A stretch of DNA of 64,000 bases, from contig CM061245.1 of NCBI GenBank assembly GCA_030848705.1, positions 63,142,006-63,206,005 on the forward strand, written 5' to 3'. Positions 36,952-47,171 of this stretch are shown here, piece after piece; the first letter of the stretch is position 1, and the number at the start of each line of letters is the position of its first letter. The notes beneath the pieces are model-generated. The model made no database searches. It was given only the letters and a program-made list of their open reading frames with translations, and had not been told where the DNA came from. The DNA comes from Heracleum sosnowskyi. Its lineage: Eukaryota; Streptophyta; Magnoliopsida; Apiales; Apiaceae. Position numbers and translations under genes: made by a program.

Positions 36952-38317
36952 AGATACTGGTTAGATTCAAAATCTATACATGATTGATTTTATGCTCATG
37001 GTTCTTTGCATATGTTAACTGTTATGAGTACCAGTATGTTAAACTCTGATAGTAAACTCTGTTAGTCATACTCTGTCAGTAATACTCTGTCGGTTATAGT
37101 CTGATGTTAAACTCTGATTGTGATTTTTGTCTGAAACACATGGACCGATGAAGAAAGCTGTATGAAGCATGATTTTCAGTAAGTAATCATGAATCCTTCT
37201 AAGTATTATAAATTCTGATTACAAAATGTGCAGAAATTTTACACAGCATGATACTGTCTCTATATTTATAGCATCTCTTAGTTTATTGATCCTATACACT
37301 GAGTCTGTATTAGCTGTTTGAATTTTCTCTCATAAATTAATTGTATTAACTGATGAAAAGTCTAAACTCTGAAAATTAGTTACAAATATTTCACCCTCAA
37401 ATCAAAAGATGCCAAACAGAGCACAAATTCCTTTGAGATCATGTTGTGCCTAGGAAGATCCAGGAACTTATTGTATGAAATAAGGGCTAAAATCTTTGAT
37501 TTTTGGTGACTAGTGCCAACCACTGATTACTGGAAAAATTAAAAAAAAAAAAAAATTATAAATAAAGGGGGTGAAAGTAAAAGATATATCCAAATGAAAG
37601 GATATCAGTATACAAAGTTTAGATATAAACATCAGATTTTATTTGATATGAGAGTTTGAGCAACCAGTTTTTACTGCTTTAGTTTGTGGATTTTATGCAC
37701 TTTGAGATGGTCTAAATATTCATATTCAGTAAACTCTGCTAATTCACACACAAATACTCACAACTGTACAGTTTGTGAAAAGAGTTTATTTATAAAGGAG
37801 GAGGATTGGTAAACACTGATGAACTGTGTACTCTACGCTGAGGTAATTTTATTTTAATCTCTGATGATTAAAATTAATTATTTGTTTCAGACAGGTAACA
37901 ATTTTGAGAAAACATTCTCGAAAATAAAAGAGTATGATTGGTAACGGTTCTAATTTGTATTAAACAGAGGAGAGAGGTTGCGTGTCTAGAAAACTGTAAA
38001 GGGCGGTAATAATTGCTGTTTTTACTGCGCATGCGCATTGGAAACTGTCAATTATTTGCTGTCAGTCATTGCATGTGTGCCACGTGTCCCACTCACACAG
38101 TTAACGGAGTAAGACAGTTGTGTATTGATGATTAAACTGTTCAGTTTTTAATTTTGAATTGCATATTTATACAATACACCCACATACGTCTAAACCTTTC
38201 ACATCTTACTTCAATTCATATCTATTGTCACACACACATATTCACAAACACTTTCTTACTTTCAAACTTTTTCGAAGCTTTTGCATCAGTTTCTTTGATT
38301 TCTTTCAAATCTTACTA
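36952..38317 (+). other. Spacer between pol and ORF3 of the SIRE-type element
   Basis: 1.37 kb without a gene. It holds at least six AAACTCTG or close variants at 37020-37135, an A-rich tract at 37541-37562 and a purine-rich aaagggggtgaaagtaaaag at 37564-37583. It also has a TATA-like tttatttataaagg near 37786. These could serve an internal priming site or a subgenomic promoter for ORF3, but this is inference. The non-coding 5' part of an ORF opening at 38159 is pyrimidine-rich and I do not treat it as coding. Confidence 0.5.
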
Positions 38318-41300
38318 ATGGCGACTACAGCTTTTGTTTCTTTTGGGTTAGAATTTTTTCCAAATAACTATGCAGCACCATTAAACACTGCCAACGCACC
38401 AGAAGCTTTTCATATGATTCAAGATTTTCTTGCTCAGTCAGCGATTGGGCGTGCTTTAGTTGAACCAGCAAAACTTTCTGGTTTACAAATCAAGGCGTTT
38501 TGGGAGTCCGGGATGTATGATGATGGTGGTGAGACTGGTAACCCATCTATTATCTTTGAATTTGAAGAAATAGAGTATGTAATTACTGCTGGAACCATTC
38601 GGGCTGCAATGGGGTTTCCTGAGTTTTCGTCGTATACTATTGGAATGGGTGATGATGATTTGATAAGGATGATGCGAGAGATTGGGTATTCTGGACCCTT
38701 GACTAAGATTGTACAGTTGAAACGACCATTCTTAAGGAAAGAGTGGAGCTTCTTCTTTGATTGCATCACAAGAACTTTTGGAAAGAAATGCACCAACTGG
38801 GATGCTATTCCCACGGACAGTCTGCAAATCGGGTACTCTTTATTATATGATAATCATTTTGATTTTGCACGACTTGTCTTGAATAATTTAGGGGAGAAAA
38901 TGACAGAAAATAGAAGGGTAGTTTACTTTTCTAGATTTTGTCAGATTTTATTCTCTTACTGTGTTGAAGGGGTAGAAGTAATTGATGAAGATGTTTCTTG
39001 TTTTAAATTACACAAGAGGATATTTTCTGATCTTATCAATAAGGATGTTAAGAAAGGGGTCGTTGGAGACTTGTTGCTACCTGTCTCTGTGCAACAGTTT
39101 ATAAATGATCAAGTAAATCCACCAACACAAGCTTCTTCTCAATCAGAGCCTCAACCTGGGCCTTTACAAACAGAGCTACCTACATCAACATCTGGCAAAC
39201 CTGCAAGGGGTGGTAGGACTAAGCATATTGGTACTAAACCTGCAAGGTCTGTTAGATCATCTACTGATGTAGGGGTGTCCAAGTCAATTGATGCGTCCAA
39301 AGGTCATTATAAGAAGAGGAGAGCCAATAGAGCAAAAGCTGATGATGAAGATGATGTTGACAATGAAACTCTTCATCATAGAAAAAGAATATTGGTAGCC
39401 AATTATCTTTTTGATAATTTGGATGAAGCTGTCCAGCATGAAGCTCCTGAAGTTGTTGCTGAGGAGCCTGTTGTCAATACTGCTGATGAGGACAGGGTGT
39501 TTGTAAACGCTGAAGCTCCTGAAGTTCTTGTTCAGGAGGATGCTGAAAATGTTGAAGCAGTCTCTGTGCCTGACTTGGCAAATACTGATAAAGAGGTTGA
39601 GATTTTTGAGCAACAAGATTTTAATGCTGATTTTGAAATGGAAAATGTTCTTGAAGCACATCCTAGTATCAGTATTTGTGATACTGAGGATGTGGCAGCT
39701 GATCAACCCACCCAGATAATAGATGAGTCAATTGCAACTCATACAGAGATTCTTTCTGTCAATAATTCAATTCCAGAAAAGGGTGAGGAGGTTGATCAGG
39801 TAGTGGAAACTGCTCAGATAAATGCTGAAGCTGCTGTAGAGCAATTTGATGAAGCTATGGCAGAGATTTTGAAAGAACCTGCTGTTCAAATAGAAGAGGT
39901 TCTTGTAAACTCTGAGATTCCTGAAGCTGCACAGCTAAACGCTGAGGTTACTGCTGACAATGCTAATGAAGAAGCTGCAGCGCAGTCAGAGGAAAATGCT
40001 AATGAAGCTAGAGTTGATTCTGATAATGCTGATCACACATCTGTAAACTCTGATCATGCAAACTCTGAGATAAATGCTGAACTTTCAGAATCTGATGAGT
40101 CAATACCTTTTCTAAGAGATCCTACAGCAGAGTCTATTAAAGAAAATCACAATGCCACTGAAGATCATTTCAGGGAAATGCATTATGCAAATTGGTCAGG
40201 AGCAGACTGCATTTTCTCTACTCAAAGGGCTGCTGATTTTGTACATAAGACTGCTACAGAGATTACTAATCCTGAGTTATTATCACATTTTAAGGCGACT
40301 ATTGTTCAAGTCAAGTCACTGCACAATCGCTTTGATGAGACTCACAAGGTTGTTCTTGGATTGAGTAATGATATTGCTCTTAAGGAGTTAGAACTGAAGA
40401 AGGATAGAGCTCAATTTTCATCTATGCAAAAGGATCAAGAAGAGATTAAGCAGAGGCTTACTAATGTTGAAAGCAATCAGACTGTTATGTCTTCACAACT
40501 AACTTCTATTGCTGCATCACTTGAGTTGCTGACATCAGTTTTTATTCCTGATGATGTCAAAAAGGGGGAGAAAATACCTAAAGACAAATGCAGAAGGACT
40601 CCAACTTTAAGACTGAGGGATGATTCAAATGATGGTGGAAGCAGGGAAACAGAGAAAAGGTCAAAGTCTTCTCAAGAGCAAGGGCGACTTAGGTCAAACT
40701 CTGCTAGACAGACAAACTCTGATAGGTTAAACTCTGGAGAGAAAAGGTCAAAGTCTTCTCAAGAGCAAGGGCGACTTAGGTCAAACTCTGCTAGATAGAC
40801 AAACTCTGATAGGTTAAACTCTGGTAGTCAATCTTCTTCAAGACTTAAAAGTCTAGTGATTTCATCAAATCTAATTACTGATGAAGAGATTGTTGCTAAG
40901 ATTTTCATGGAAGAACATGGCAATGAAGCTACAATGGAAGATATAGATGCTGAGATGAAGCTTCTTGCTGAAGAACACCAGAAAAAGATTAAAGCTGGTA
41001 CTTATAAGAAGAAATCAGTAAAGGCTCCTAGAAAGAAGGAAGTTGGAATTTCTATCAAAGAAAATACTCAACAGAGTATACAATACACAAGGAGGCCTGT
41101 GATTGCAAATACTGATAAAGGAAAAGGTATACTGGTAGAAGAAGAACAGTTACCAAAGAAGAACTATTCAACCTCTGACGTTGCTCAAGTTGAATCAAGG
41201 ATAAACAAATCAACCTCTGACGTTGCTCAAGTTGATGATTCTGTTAAAGTTGTGACAACCTCTGACACTGCTCAAGTTGTACAAACTCAATTAATATCTC

Positions 41301-42073
41301 CACAACTCCAAGGTACTTTTCGAAGATCATCTAAAGATGAAACTCTGAAGCCAGGAAATGTGAACATTTTACAAAGCAGAACTGTAATGGGAAAAGAATC
41401 TTATGATAGATCTGGCTTGGGTTCACATAGAGAGAAAAGAGTGAATAACAGTCATTTAGATCATACATCACTGGCAGAATCTGGTGTTGGGGTAACTCAA
41501 GAAAACCTTGACAAGTTAGAGTCTGTTCAGATGATTTATCACAGAGGAATCAAAAAGGAGTTTCTGTTATATTTTATGGCTGATGGAAGAGTTTATAGAG
41601 TTGGAGAAGCTGATATTCATCTAAAACTATGGGAAGAGCTGGAGTATGTTTTATATCTGCTAAGAGTGAAAAATCAAAGTACTCACAATGCTGCTCAAGT
41701 TTTAAGAGAGAGAATGATGAAGTCTAAAGTCTTGTGTGGAGCCAGAATTTCAAGTGCTTATGTTCCTAAGTACAGAGATGCTCATGGAAAGCTTGTTGAG
41801 ATGAAGAGAAACAGTGCAAAGTTCAATACTGCACTAGGTATAAAAGTTTTGGAGTTCAACTTAGAGTCTGACAAATCTTACTATATTCGGCTAGGGAATG
41901 AAATGAGGAAGAACATCATTTATTCTCTGAGAGCTGCTATCTACCAGACTGGAGAAAGTGATCCAGAACTCAAGGAATTGAAAGGGATCATGGTAGATGA
42001 GCTGGAAAAAGCTGAAAGGAGGCTACTTATTGATTATCTCAGGACAGTGTCTGATATTGAAGAGATTAAGTAA
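38318..42073 (+). pseudogene. Third ORF of the SIRE-type element (env-like position), one in-frame stop
   Basis: It begins MATTAFVSFGLEFFPNNYAA, the kind of start found in the 3' ORF of SIRE/Maximus elements. I prefer the Met at 38318 over 38159 because the preceding 53 codons are low-complexity leader. It spans 1251 codons with one TAG at 40796-40798, inside the second copy of an 86-bp tandem duplication. About 270 N-terminal residues are globular and probably conserved. A basic patch follows (KKRRANRAK), then an acidic Glu/Val/Ala-rich stretch (39400-40130), a predicted coiled coil (40290-40530), Arg/Ser repeats, and a C-terminal basic-helical domain. No signal peptide, clear transmembrane helix or furin-like site was seen, so envelope function is not supported. 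The role is unknown; the frame is long and largely intact, which suggests past selection. Confidence 0.7.
40652..40823 (+). repeat. 86-bp tandem duplication in ORF3
   Basis: gagaaaaggtcaaagtcttc to gataggttaaactctg occurs twice in tandem (about 40652-40737 and 40738-40823). The copies differ at one base seen: cagacaaactc in copy 1 is tagacaaactc in copy 2, creating the stop codon at 40796. Confidence 0.85.
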
Positions 42074-42218
42074 AGTCTGACTGTAAGTTTTTAAAGTTTT
42101 CTGTTCTAAGTTAAAGTTAAACTCTGATTATATTTAAACACTGCATTTGTTATATGTTTTGACATCATCAATTATCTATTAACTTGTACATCTTTATTAT
42201 GCATAAGTTGGGGGAGAT
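42074..42218 (+). other. 3' untranslated region and polypurine tract of the SIRE-type element
   Basis: It ends in ttgggggaga (42208-42217), a polypurine tract directly before the 3' LTR, which primes plus-strand DNA synthesis. It contains another taaactctgatta. Confidence 0.8.
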
Positions 42219-42712
42219 TGTTAGATATAATTGCTGACGTTTGCTCATCAGTGTTTAAGCAACAGGTACTCATCAGAGTTTACTAGAAGCCAGTCAAAGT
42301 TTGATAAAGTCTGACGGGGTGAAGAGTTCATTAACTGTCGGTGCTAATATGAAGATTCTAGAAGCAATATATCTTGAAGATGGAAAGAAGCAAGATATAT
42401 TGAGACAGTTAAGGAAACGGAACAGAAGACAGAAGCAATCCTAATTTGATATGATTTGTTTAGCTAATTTATAGGAATATCAATTAGAGATTGATTATGT
42501 AACTGTGTATTATATAAACACAGATAGGTTAACCCTAAAAGGGATGCGAATTATTGAAAACATTATTCTTGTAACCTAGCAGCTTTTTGTGATTCCTTAA
42601 CATCACAAAGAGAAGAGTTATTTTATATAATTCAGTTATTGATTTCTAAACAGTGTTCTTGAGTGTTATTATCATATTAATATTGATTATATATTGTGTA
42701 TTCGGCCTAACA
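42219..42712 (+). repeat. 3' LTR of the SIRE-type element
   Basis: 494 bp, TGTTAG...CCTAACA, 493 of 494 positions equal to the 5' LTR by direct comparison. Confidence 0.97.
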
Positions 42713-42717
42713 ACCTT

Positions 42718-42870
42718 CTTAGAGAAATAAATAATAGAGGGGATATACATATATGTAAAGTGCATACTAATGATAACGTTGCGGACCCACTAACTAAGGC
42801 TTTGTCGCAGCAGAAGCACGATTGTCACACTAGTTCCATGGGTATTAGATACATGGGTGATTGGCTCTAG
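42718..42870 (+). pseudogene. Copia gag-pol (outer element), severed C-terminal 50 codons
   Basis: Immediately after the second acctt duplication the frame resumes with LREINNRGDIHICKV, then a NDNVADPLTKAL segment, and ends at TAG 42868-42870. This is the standard Copia RNase H tail (EI..GDI.I.KV.T..N.ADPLTK). Rejoining at the TSD keeps the frame, which shows that the insertion itself broke the gene. Confidence 0.9.
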
Positions 42871-42884
42871 TGCAAGTGGGAGAT

Positions 42885-44140
42885 TGTTAGTATTAGTGCC
42901 CTAGAGACAATACAATTGTACTTCTGGGAAACACTATTTTGTTATTTAATAATGATTATGTTCTATTGATCATTCGACAACAATTATTATGTCTTTATTT
43001 ACTGCGATATTAATGTTAGAGTAATAAATGTCCTTGGAATATCGAACACGTATTCTATATCTTTAAGTATGTGACTTAAAAATGAGATTATATGAATAGT
43101 GTTTATATTCCTAAAATATCCCTAATTAAGCATTATGAATTGGGACAATTATGATGCATAAAGATTAGTATGATCGTTGACTAAATGACCACATCTCATT
43201 GGTCATAGGTATAGTGATACTAAAGTCAAGAACATAGGTGCATGTAATATTCTACATGGCACCGGATTGACTCACAGTGATATTCTACATGGTAATAAAG
43301 TCATTAGAATAGCTCACAGTGATAATGGTGTAATGATCCTTAGACTTGAGATCATTATATTTCTATACGAGGATTAATATACTTTGATTACATTAAAAGT
43401 TACCTTTGACCGGGTGATGATAAAAGTGGACATCGGGTATATTATGAGTCGTATGAGAAATATGAATGATAGATATAGGATTTAACCCTCCTATTATTAG
43501 GAGAGATATTATTGGCCTCTTGATTGAGTGAGACTATGAAAATGCATGGTCATGCTCAAATATTGATTTGTTTTAATAGTCTACTCATTGATCAAGGAAA
43601 CCTGGATTAAATGTTGAAGAGGATGACTAATAACATGCCTCAAGTTTAATCTATAATATTTGGTTAAAGGGATTATATTACACGGAAACATTAGTCACGA
43701 AAGGTTTAATTGGATCACCAATTATTATTATTACTTGGATAGCAATGATGTATTACTAGATGCCGCTCATTGTTTATAATTTTATTATGAGATATTAAAA
43801 TTATTGCCAACGTAATAATAACCTAAAGGGTTACACATAAAGAACGTTTTAAACGGAGCATTAATTAAATTTCGAATTTAATTGAATTATTATTATTATT
43901 GAATTATTGGATTAATTAAGTAGGATTTGATTAATTATATAATAATTCGAATATAATAATTAATAATACTAATAATCAGATTGGGTTTTGGAAGCCCAAT
44001 CAGATTAAGCAAGGCCCAAAATTCTCTTTCAATAAATACATTATGATGTATTGTTTTAAGTTAAGTTACAAAATTCGTTTTCAGAAAAAAAAACCCTAGC
44101 AGCTCTGCATATTAGAGAGGCTAGAAACAGAGAGAGAAAG
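42885..44140 (+). repeat. 3' LTR of the outer Copia element, right end missing
   Basis: It is collinear with 23954-25210 up to agagagaaag, then diverges to unrelated sequence (tcttgtttcttttgctgtc). There is no CA terminus at the break, so the rest of the LTR is deleted. Confidence 0.85.
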
Positions 44141-44973
44141 TCTTGTTTCTTTTGCTGTCACTGAGGCTTGAACATTTTCATGAACTTCTTTCCGTGACAT
44201 GTTTACGGACTTCAAGAATACATAACGTATTTTGATTTTTTGAGTTTACCTTATCTTCTTTGATCCTGGATTCCTGTGCTTCTGATAATATTATTGTCTG
44301 TCTTGTCCTTTGTTGAGTTGTAGTTATCTCTTTTACATCTTATGTTACATTATGCTTTACACATATCAATTTCAATTTCCTACATTTTCAAATTTGCAAT
44401 TTGAAACCCAACAAACACCAATCAATATCCAAAATTCTCCAGAAGCGCAAGTTCCGGCTTTTGGTCACGAAAACATTATTGATCTAAATGATGACTGCGT
44501 ATGAAACATATGTTCAAAACAGTATGCAAATGCGTGATAAACGGATACATCGTCAACTACAAAATGACTTGGTTGAGAGCATATCTCGCAGTTCCACAAT
44601 AATCGTTAACCTTTTTTCATAATATTGTAACGTTTAAATTTAATGTTTGCTCGTGTGGTGTTTTTAATCATGTAATGCATTTTAATTGTAAGTTTTTATT
44701 TTTATTTAAAATTATATGTTAAATTGAATTTAATATCTCTTAACTTTTTAAATTATTTTATTAACAAAATATTGAATATATTTAAATTATATTAACAATT
44801 AAATATAATATATAAATCAATTAAAATTAATTGAGGAGAATCTACTTTTAGTTGGAGTTGGGCTTTGTATTGGAGTTAGCTGTCCACTTTTTTAAGAGGA
44901 CCACATTTTAGTGAGGTGGCCCGTAAAAAGTGATATGTGTCAGTGGACTTGGGCTTGTCCACTGGAGTTGCTC
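44141..44973 (+). mobile_element. PIF/Harbinger-like DNA transposon, right-end remnant
   Basis: The right edge reads gtccactggagttgctc then taa (44974-44976). The reverse complement, TTA-GAGCAACTCCAGTGG, has the GAGCAACTCCA-type terminus and 3-bp TTA/TAA target common in plant PIF/Harbinger elements. Upstream, the plus strand encodes pieces resembling the C-terminus of the associated ORFs: NSPEAQVPAFGHENIIDLND at 44430-44500, and MQMRDKRIHRQLQNDLVESI near 44520-44600, like the x-HxQLQxDLVEHxW tail of HARBI1/ALP1-type nucleases. The reading frame changes between them and the catalytic DDE domain is missing. The left part is lost at the 44140 junction. Confidence 0.45.
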
Positions 44974-44976
44974 TAA

Positions 44977-45271
44977 GCAGCTTTGATACCAATGTTGGAA
45001 TTTGATCCTGCAAAAAAAAAGGAATTTAGATGAAATGATTTTGTGGGGTTCCGAAAAAAGAATGAGCAAGTTCTTTTTTCTAGTGCTTTTGCTAATAGGA
45101 TATTTCCTCTATGTATCCACCCCACAAATTGTAACTGTTTAATGAATTTATTCCTCAATCAATATAATTGATATCTTTATTGGTAATCCCTTTTGTCATT
45201 ATTCACAAATATATGTAACTTTCACATATATTTAATTCTATTTTATATTTCAAAATGTTAGTCAACTAACA
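44977..45271 (-). mobile_element. Short LTR with adjacent tRNA-Met primer site, reverse orientation
   Basis: 44977-44992 is the reverse complement of TTGGTATCAAAGCTGC, one mismatch from the tRNA-Met PBS core. Next to it, 44993-45271 runs TGTTGGAATTTG...CAACTAACA, a TG...CA unit of 279 bp that reads as an LTR on the minus strand. The internal region beyond the PBS is absent, replaced directly by the Harbinger end. It is a remnant of a Copia or TRIM element. Confidence 0.4.
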
Positions 45272-46488
45272 ACTGCTGGGATCTTGAACATCAAGATGAT
45301 GAAAAATAACATTAGGAAAAGCCAAAAATGCCACATCATCAATTCTTGTGGTTGTTAAAATTATAGTCACTCCTACTACTGCTAGCTGCCTCATTGTTTC
45401 AAATCCAATCCCTTGTCACCACTGCATATCTATACATAAGAACATACCTATATGTATTATGTACTCATAATAAAAGAATTCTTATTAATATTAAGGTGCC
45501 ACTTGGATCATCATATTTGAACCCGATCAAAGGGAATCTCGATGGTATTTCAATACAAAAATATACTAGAATCTCATCATCATCCCCATTTACCGGGTTC
45601 AAATAATTTTTTAGTAATCTGGTACTAAAATCGATTGTTTGTGTACCTTTCAGCTACCTTGTTTGCATGAACCACCATTATTGCCGGTGAACTTTGAAGG
45701 AAACAAATATTCTTGTTTATGCTTTTACCTTGACCAATAATTTGATAAGTTGTTAAAGTGTCCTTATCATGAACATGGTATCCATTAGACCGAAGGCCTA
45801 TAAGATTCCGCTTTTTTTTTATCAGAAAATATTTCACTTATTGAAATAAATGGAAAATATTGGATATAAGTAAATATATTGTTACACGTGCTAGAAAATA
45901 TATTGTTGATTTTTGGAGGTTATCGAATTCTACTGAATTTTAACTAAAAACTGAGATTTAAAAGAAAATCTACTAACTTTTGAATATGTGTTGACATAGG
46001 TTCTCACCTGAATCTATTTAAGTTCACAAAGAAGGGATATTTATAGGCCAGTCTCTTTAATTTCGTCACTTGAATTCATTTCTTCTTTTAGTTTAAAAGA
46101 ACAAAGAGCACAAAAATTTCATTTGTAAGTGATGCACGTTTATTCCATCAAAAGATCTTTTTCCACTTGATCATGCATGCATAAAATTATTTCGATCCTC
46201 CCTTTCACCTCATTCTCATTTATATGAACAATGCATTACATATACAGAGACCTCTTTCAGTATATTAGTTACAAGAATACTTACAAAATCTGATTACGCA
46301 CACTGAAAGCCGCTGGTGAATTTTTTTTGTAGTATCGTTTCCATTTCAAAAAAGTAGGTCACTACGACACACCGCTTGTATATATGTGTGCATATGTAGG
46401 TGCAATACATATAGCGATTGGTGTAGCATAAACATAAAGCAAGATAACCTAGGATGACAGTGATATTACTTCGTAATAAGCTTCAAAG
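45272..46488. other. Unannotated sequence
   Basis: AT-rich; short ORFs of 60-70 codons on both strands have no recognisable domain. No terminal repeats were found. Confidence 0.5.
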
Positions 46489-46502
46489 AATGAAGAATGT
46501 TA

Positions 46503-46686
46503 TCTGCGGGCAATAGCCTAGCGGATACCCCCTGACCCTGGGTAAAGCCTGGTCAGGAGTTCAATCCACCGCGGAGCAAATGAAAACTCCGGATTTACGT
46601 GGAGGGCCTAGGTGGTGGAGCTCAGCTAGTCCTCCTCTGGAATTAGTCGGCTCACAATAGTGAGTCGGATATCCAGGATAAAAAAA
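46503..46686 (+). mobile_element. tRNA-derived SINE with 14-bp target-site duplication
   Basis: A 184-bp element with an internal RNA polymerase III promoter. Box A AGCCTAGCGG (46515-46524) is an exact RRYNNRRYGG. A box-B-like AGTTCAATCCA (46558-46568) lies 33 bp downstream. The body ends in a short poly-A tail (46680-46686). The flanks carry an exact 14-bp duplication, aatgaagaatgtta, at 46489-46502 and 46687-46700. This is the layout of plant SINEs mobilised by LINE machinery. It is not a tRNA gene, because no cloverleaf or anticodon arm can be formed. Confidence 0.9.
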
Positions 46687-46925
46687 AATGAAGAATGTTA
46701 ATCTTTGATGCGGCATATAGCATCAAGCATACAACCCATACAAAAATGACTGTTAGTAAAATAATATATATTGGAATATTCTGAATTTACAACTTTATTC
46801 CATTTAATAGCATGTTTCGCAGATATTAACAACATTAGTGTCATTCTTTCACTAGATTAATACATATTTTAGGAAAATGAGAAATAGTAATTGTTTCAAA
46901 TCAACAAGATTTAGCATCTTCCAGC

Positions 46926-47171
46926 AAAATTTTTGGGAGTTCCACTCATCACACAGAAACTGACTAAGAGAGATTGCCTTCCTCCAATTGAAAAAATTTT
47001 GGGACGCATAAACTCTTGGACTAATCATTTTCACTCTTTTGCTGGTAGATTACTCTTAATCAAAGCAGTGCTACAGGCAATTCAATCTTACCGGTGTGCT
47101 CACTTCTCAGGCCAAAAGGTGTCATTCGGAGGTTACAATCCTTATTCTCCAAATTTCTTTGGAATGGTAAT
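46926..47171 (+). pseudogene. LINE ORF2 fragment, end of reverse transcriptase (left piece)
   Basis: The frame gives FLGVPLITQKLTKRDCLPP, then IEKILGRINSWTNHFHSFAG and RLLLIKAVLQAIQ. This is the thumb-side region downstream of the catalytic core of plant L1-type reverse transcriptases (GVPL...W....LS.AGR..LI.SVL..I). It runs into the Gypsy insertion at FLWNGN. The upstream catalytic domain (FADD) is absent owing to 5' truncation, and small shifts occur before the insertion. Confidence 0.75.

Larger units (their letters stand above)
30714..42712 (+). mobile_element. Complete SIRE/Maximus-type Copia retrotransposon, 11999 bp
   Basis: It has identical-length 494-bp LTRs differing at one site, a 5-bp TSD acctt, a PBS matching initiator tRNA-Met, gag, pol, a large third ORF downstream of pol and a PPT before the 3' LTR. 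A long element with additional CCHC knuckles in gag and a large 3' ORF after RNase H is characteristic of the SIRE/Maximus lineage. One LTR difference in 494 bp implies a young insertion, on the order of 10^5 years at usual plant rates. The protein-coding frames nevertheless carry a gag stop, a pol frameshift and an ORF3 stop. Confidence 0.95.
23954..44140 (+). mobile_element. Outer Copia retrotransposon, split by a nested SIRE-type element
   Basis: LTR copies at 23954-25210 (minimum) and 42885-44140 share the start TGTTAGTATTAGTGCCCTAG. A single gag-pol frame runs from 26889 to 30713 and resumes at 42718-42870 after the 12-kb insertion; PPT aagtgggaga (42874-42883) precedes the second LTR. 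Homology of the second LTR to the first stops at 44140 without a CA end, so the right end is deleted and no TSD can be read. The LTR copies differ at about 12 substitutions and 2 small indels. Confidence 0.85.

Noticed and set aside
37541..37562. A-rich tract as a poly-A tail of an inserted retrocopy
   Set aside because: It lies inside the SIRE spacer with no TSD or foreign insert around it.
38159..38317. Upstream extension of ORF3 with a hydrophobic stretch that could look like a signal peptide
   Set aside because: The segment is His/Thr/Phe-rich low-complexity leader; the conserved-looking start is at 38318. It may be worth checking but does not support an envelope.
46503..46686. Possible tRNA gene from box A and box B
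   Set aside because: No acceptor stem or anticodon arm; a poly-A tail and 14-bp TSD identify a SINE.
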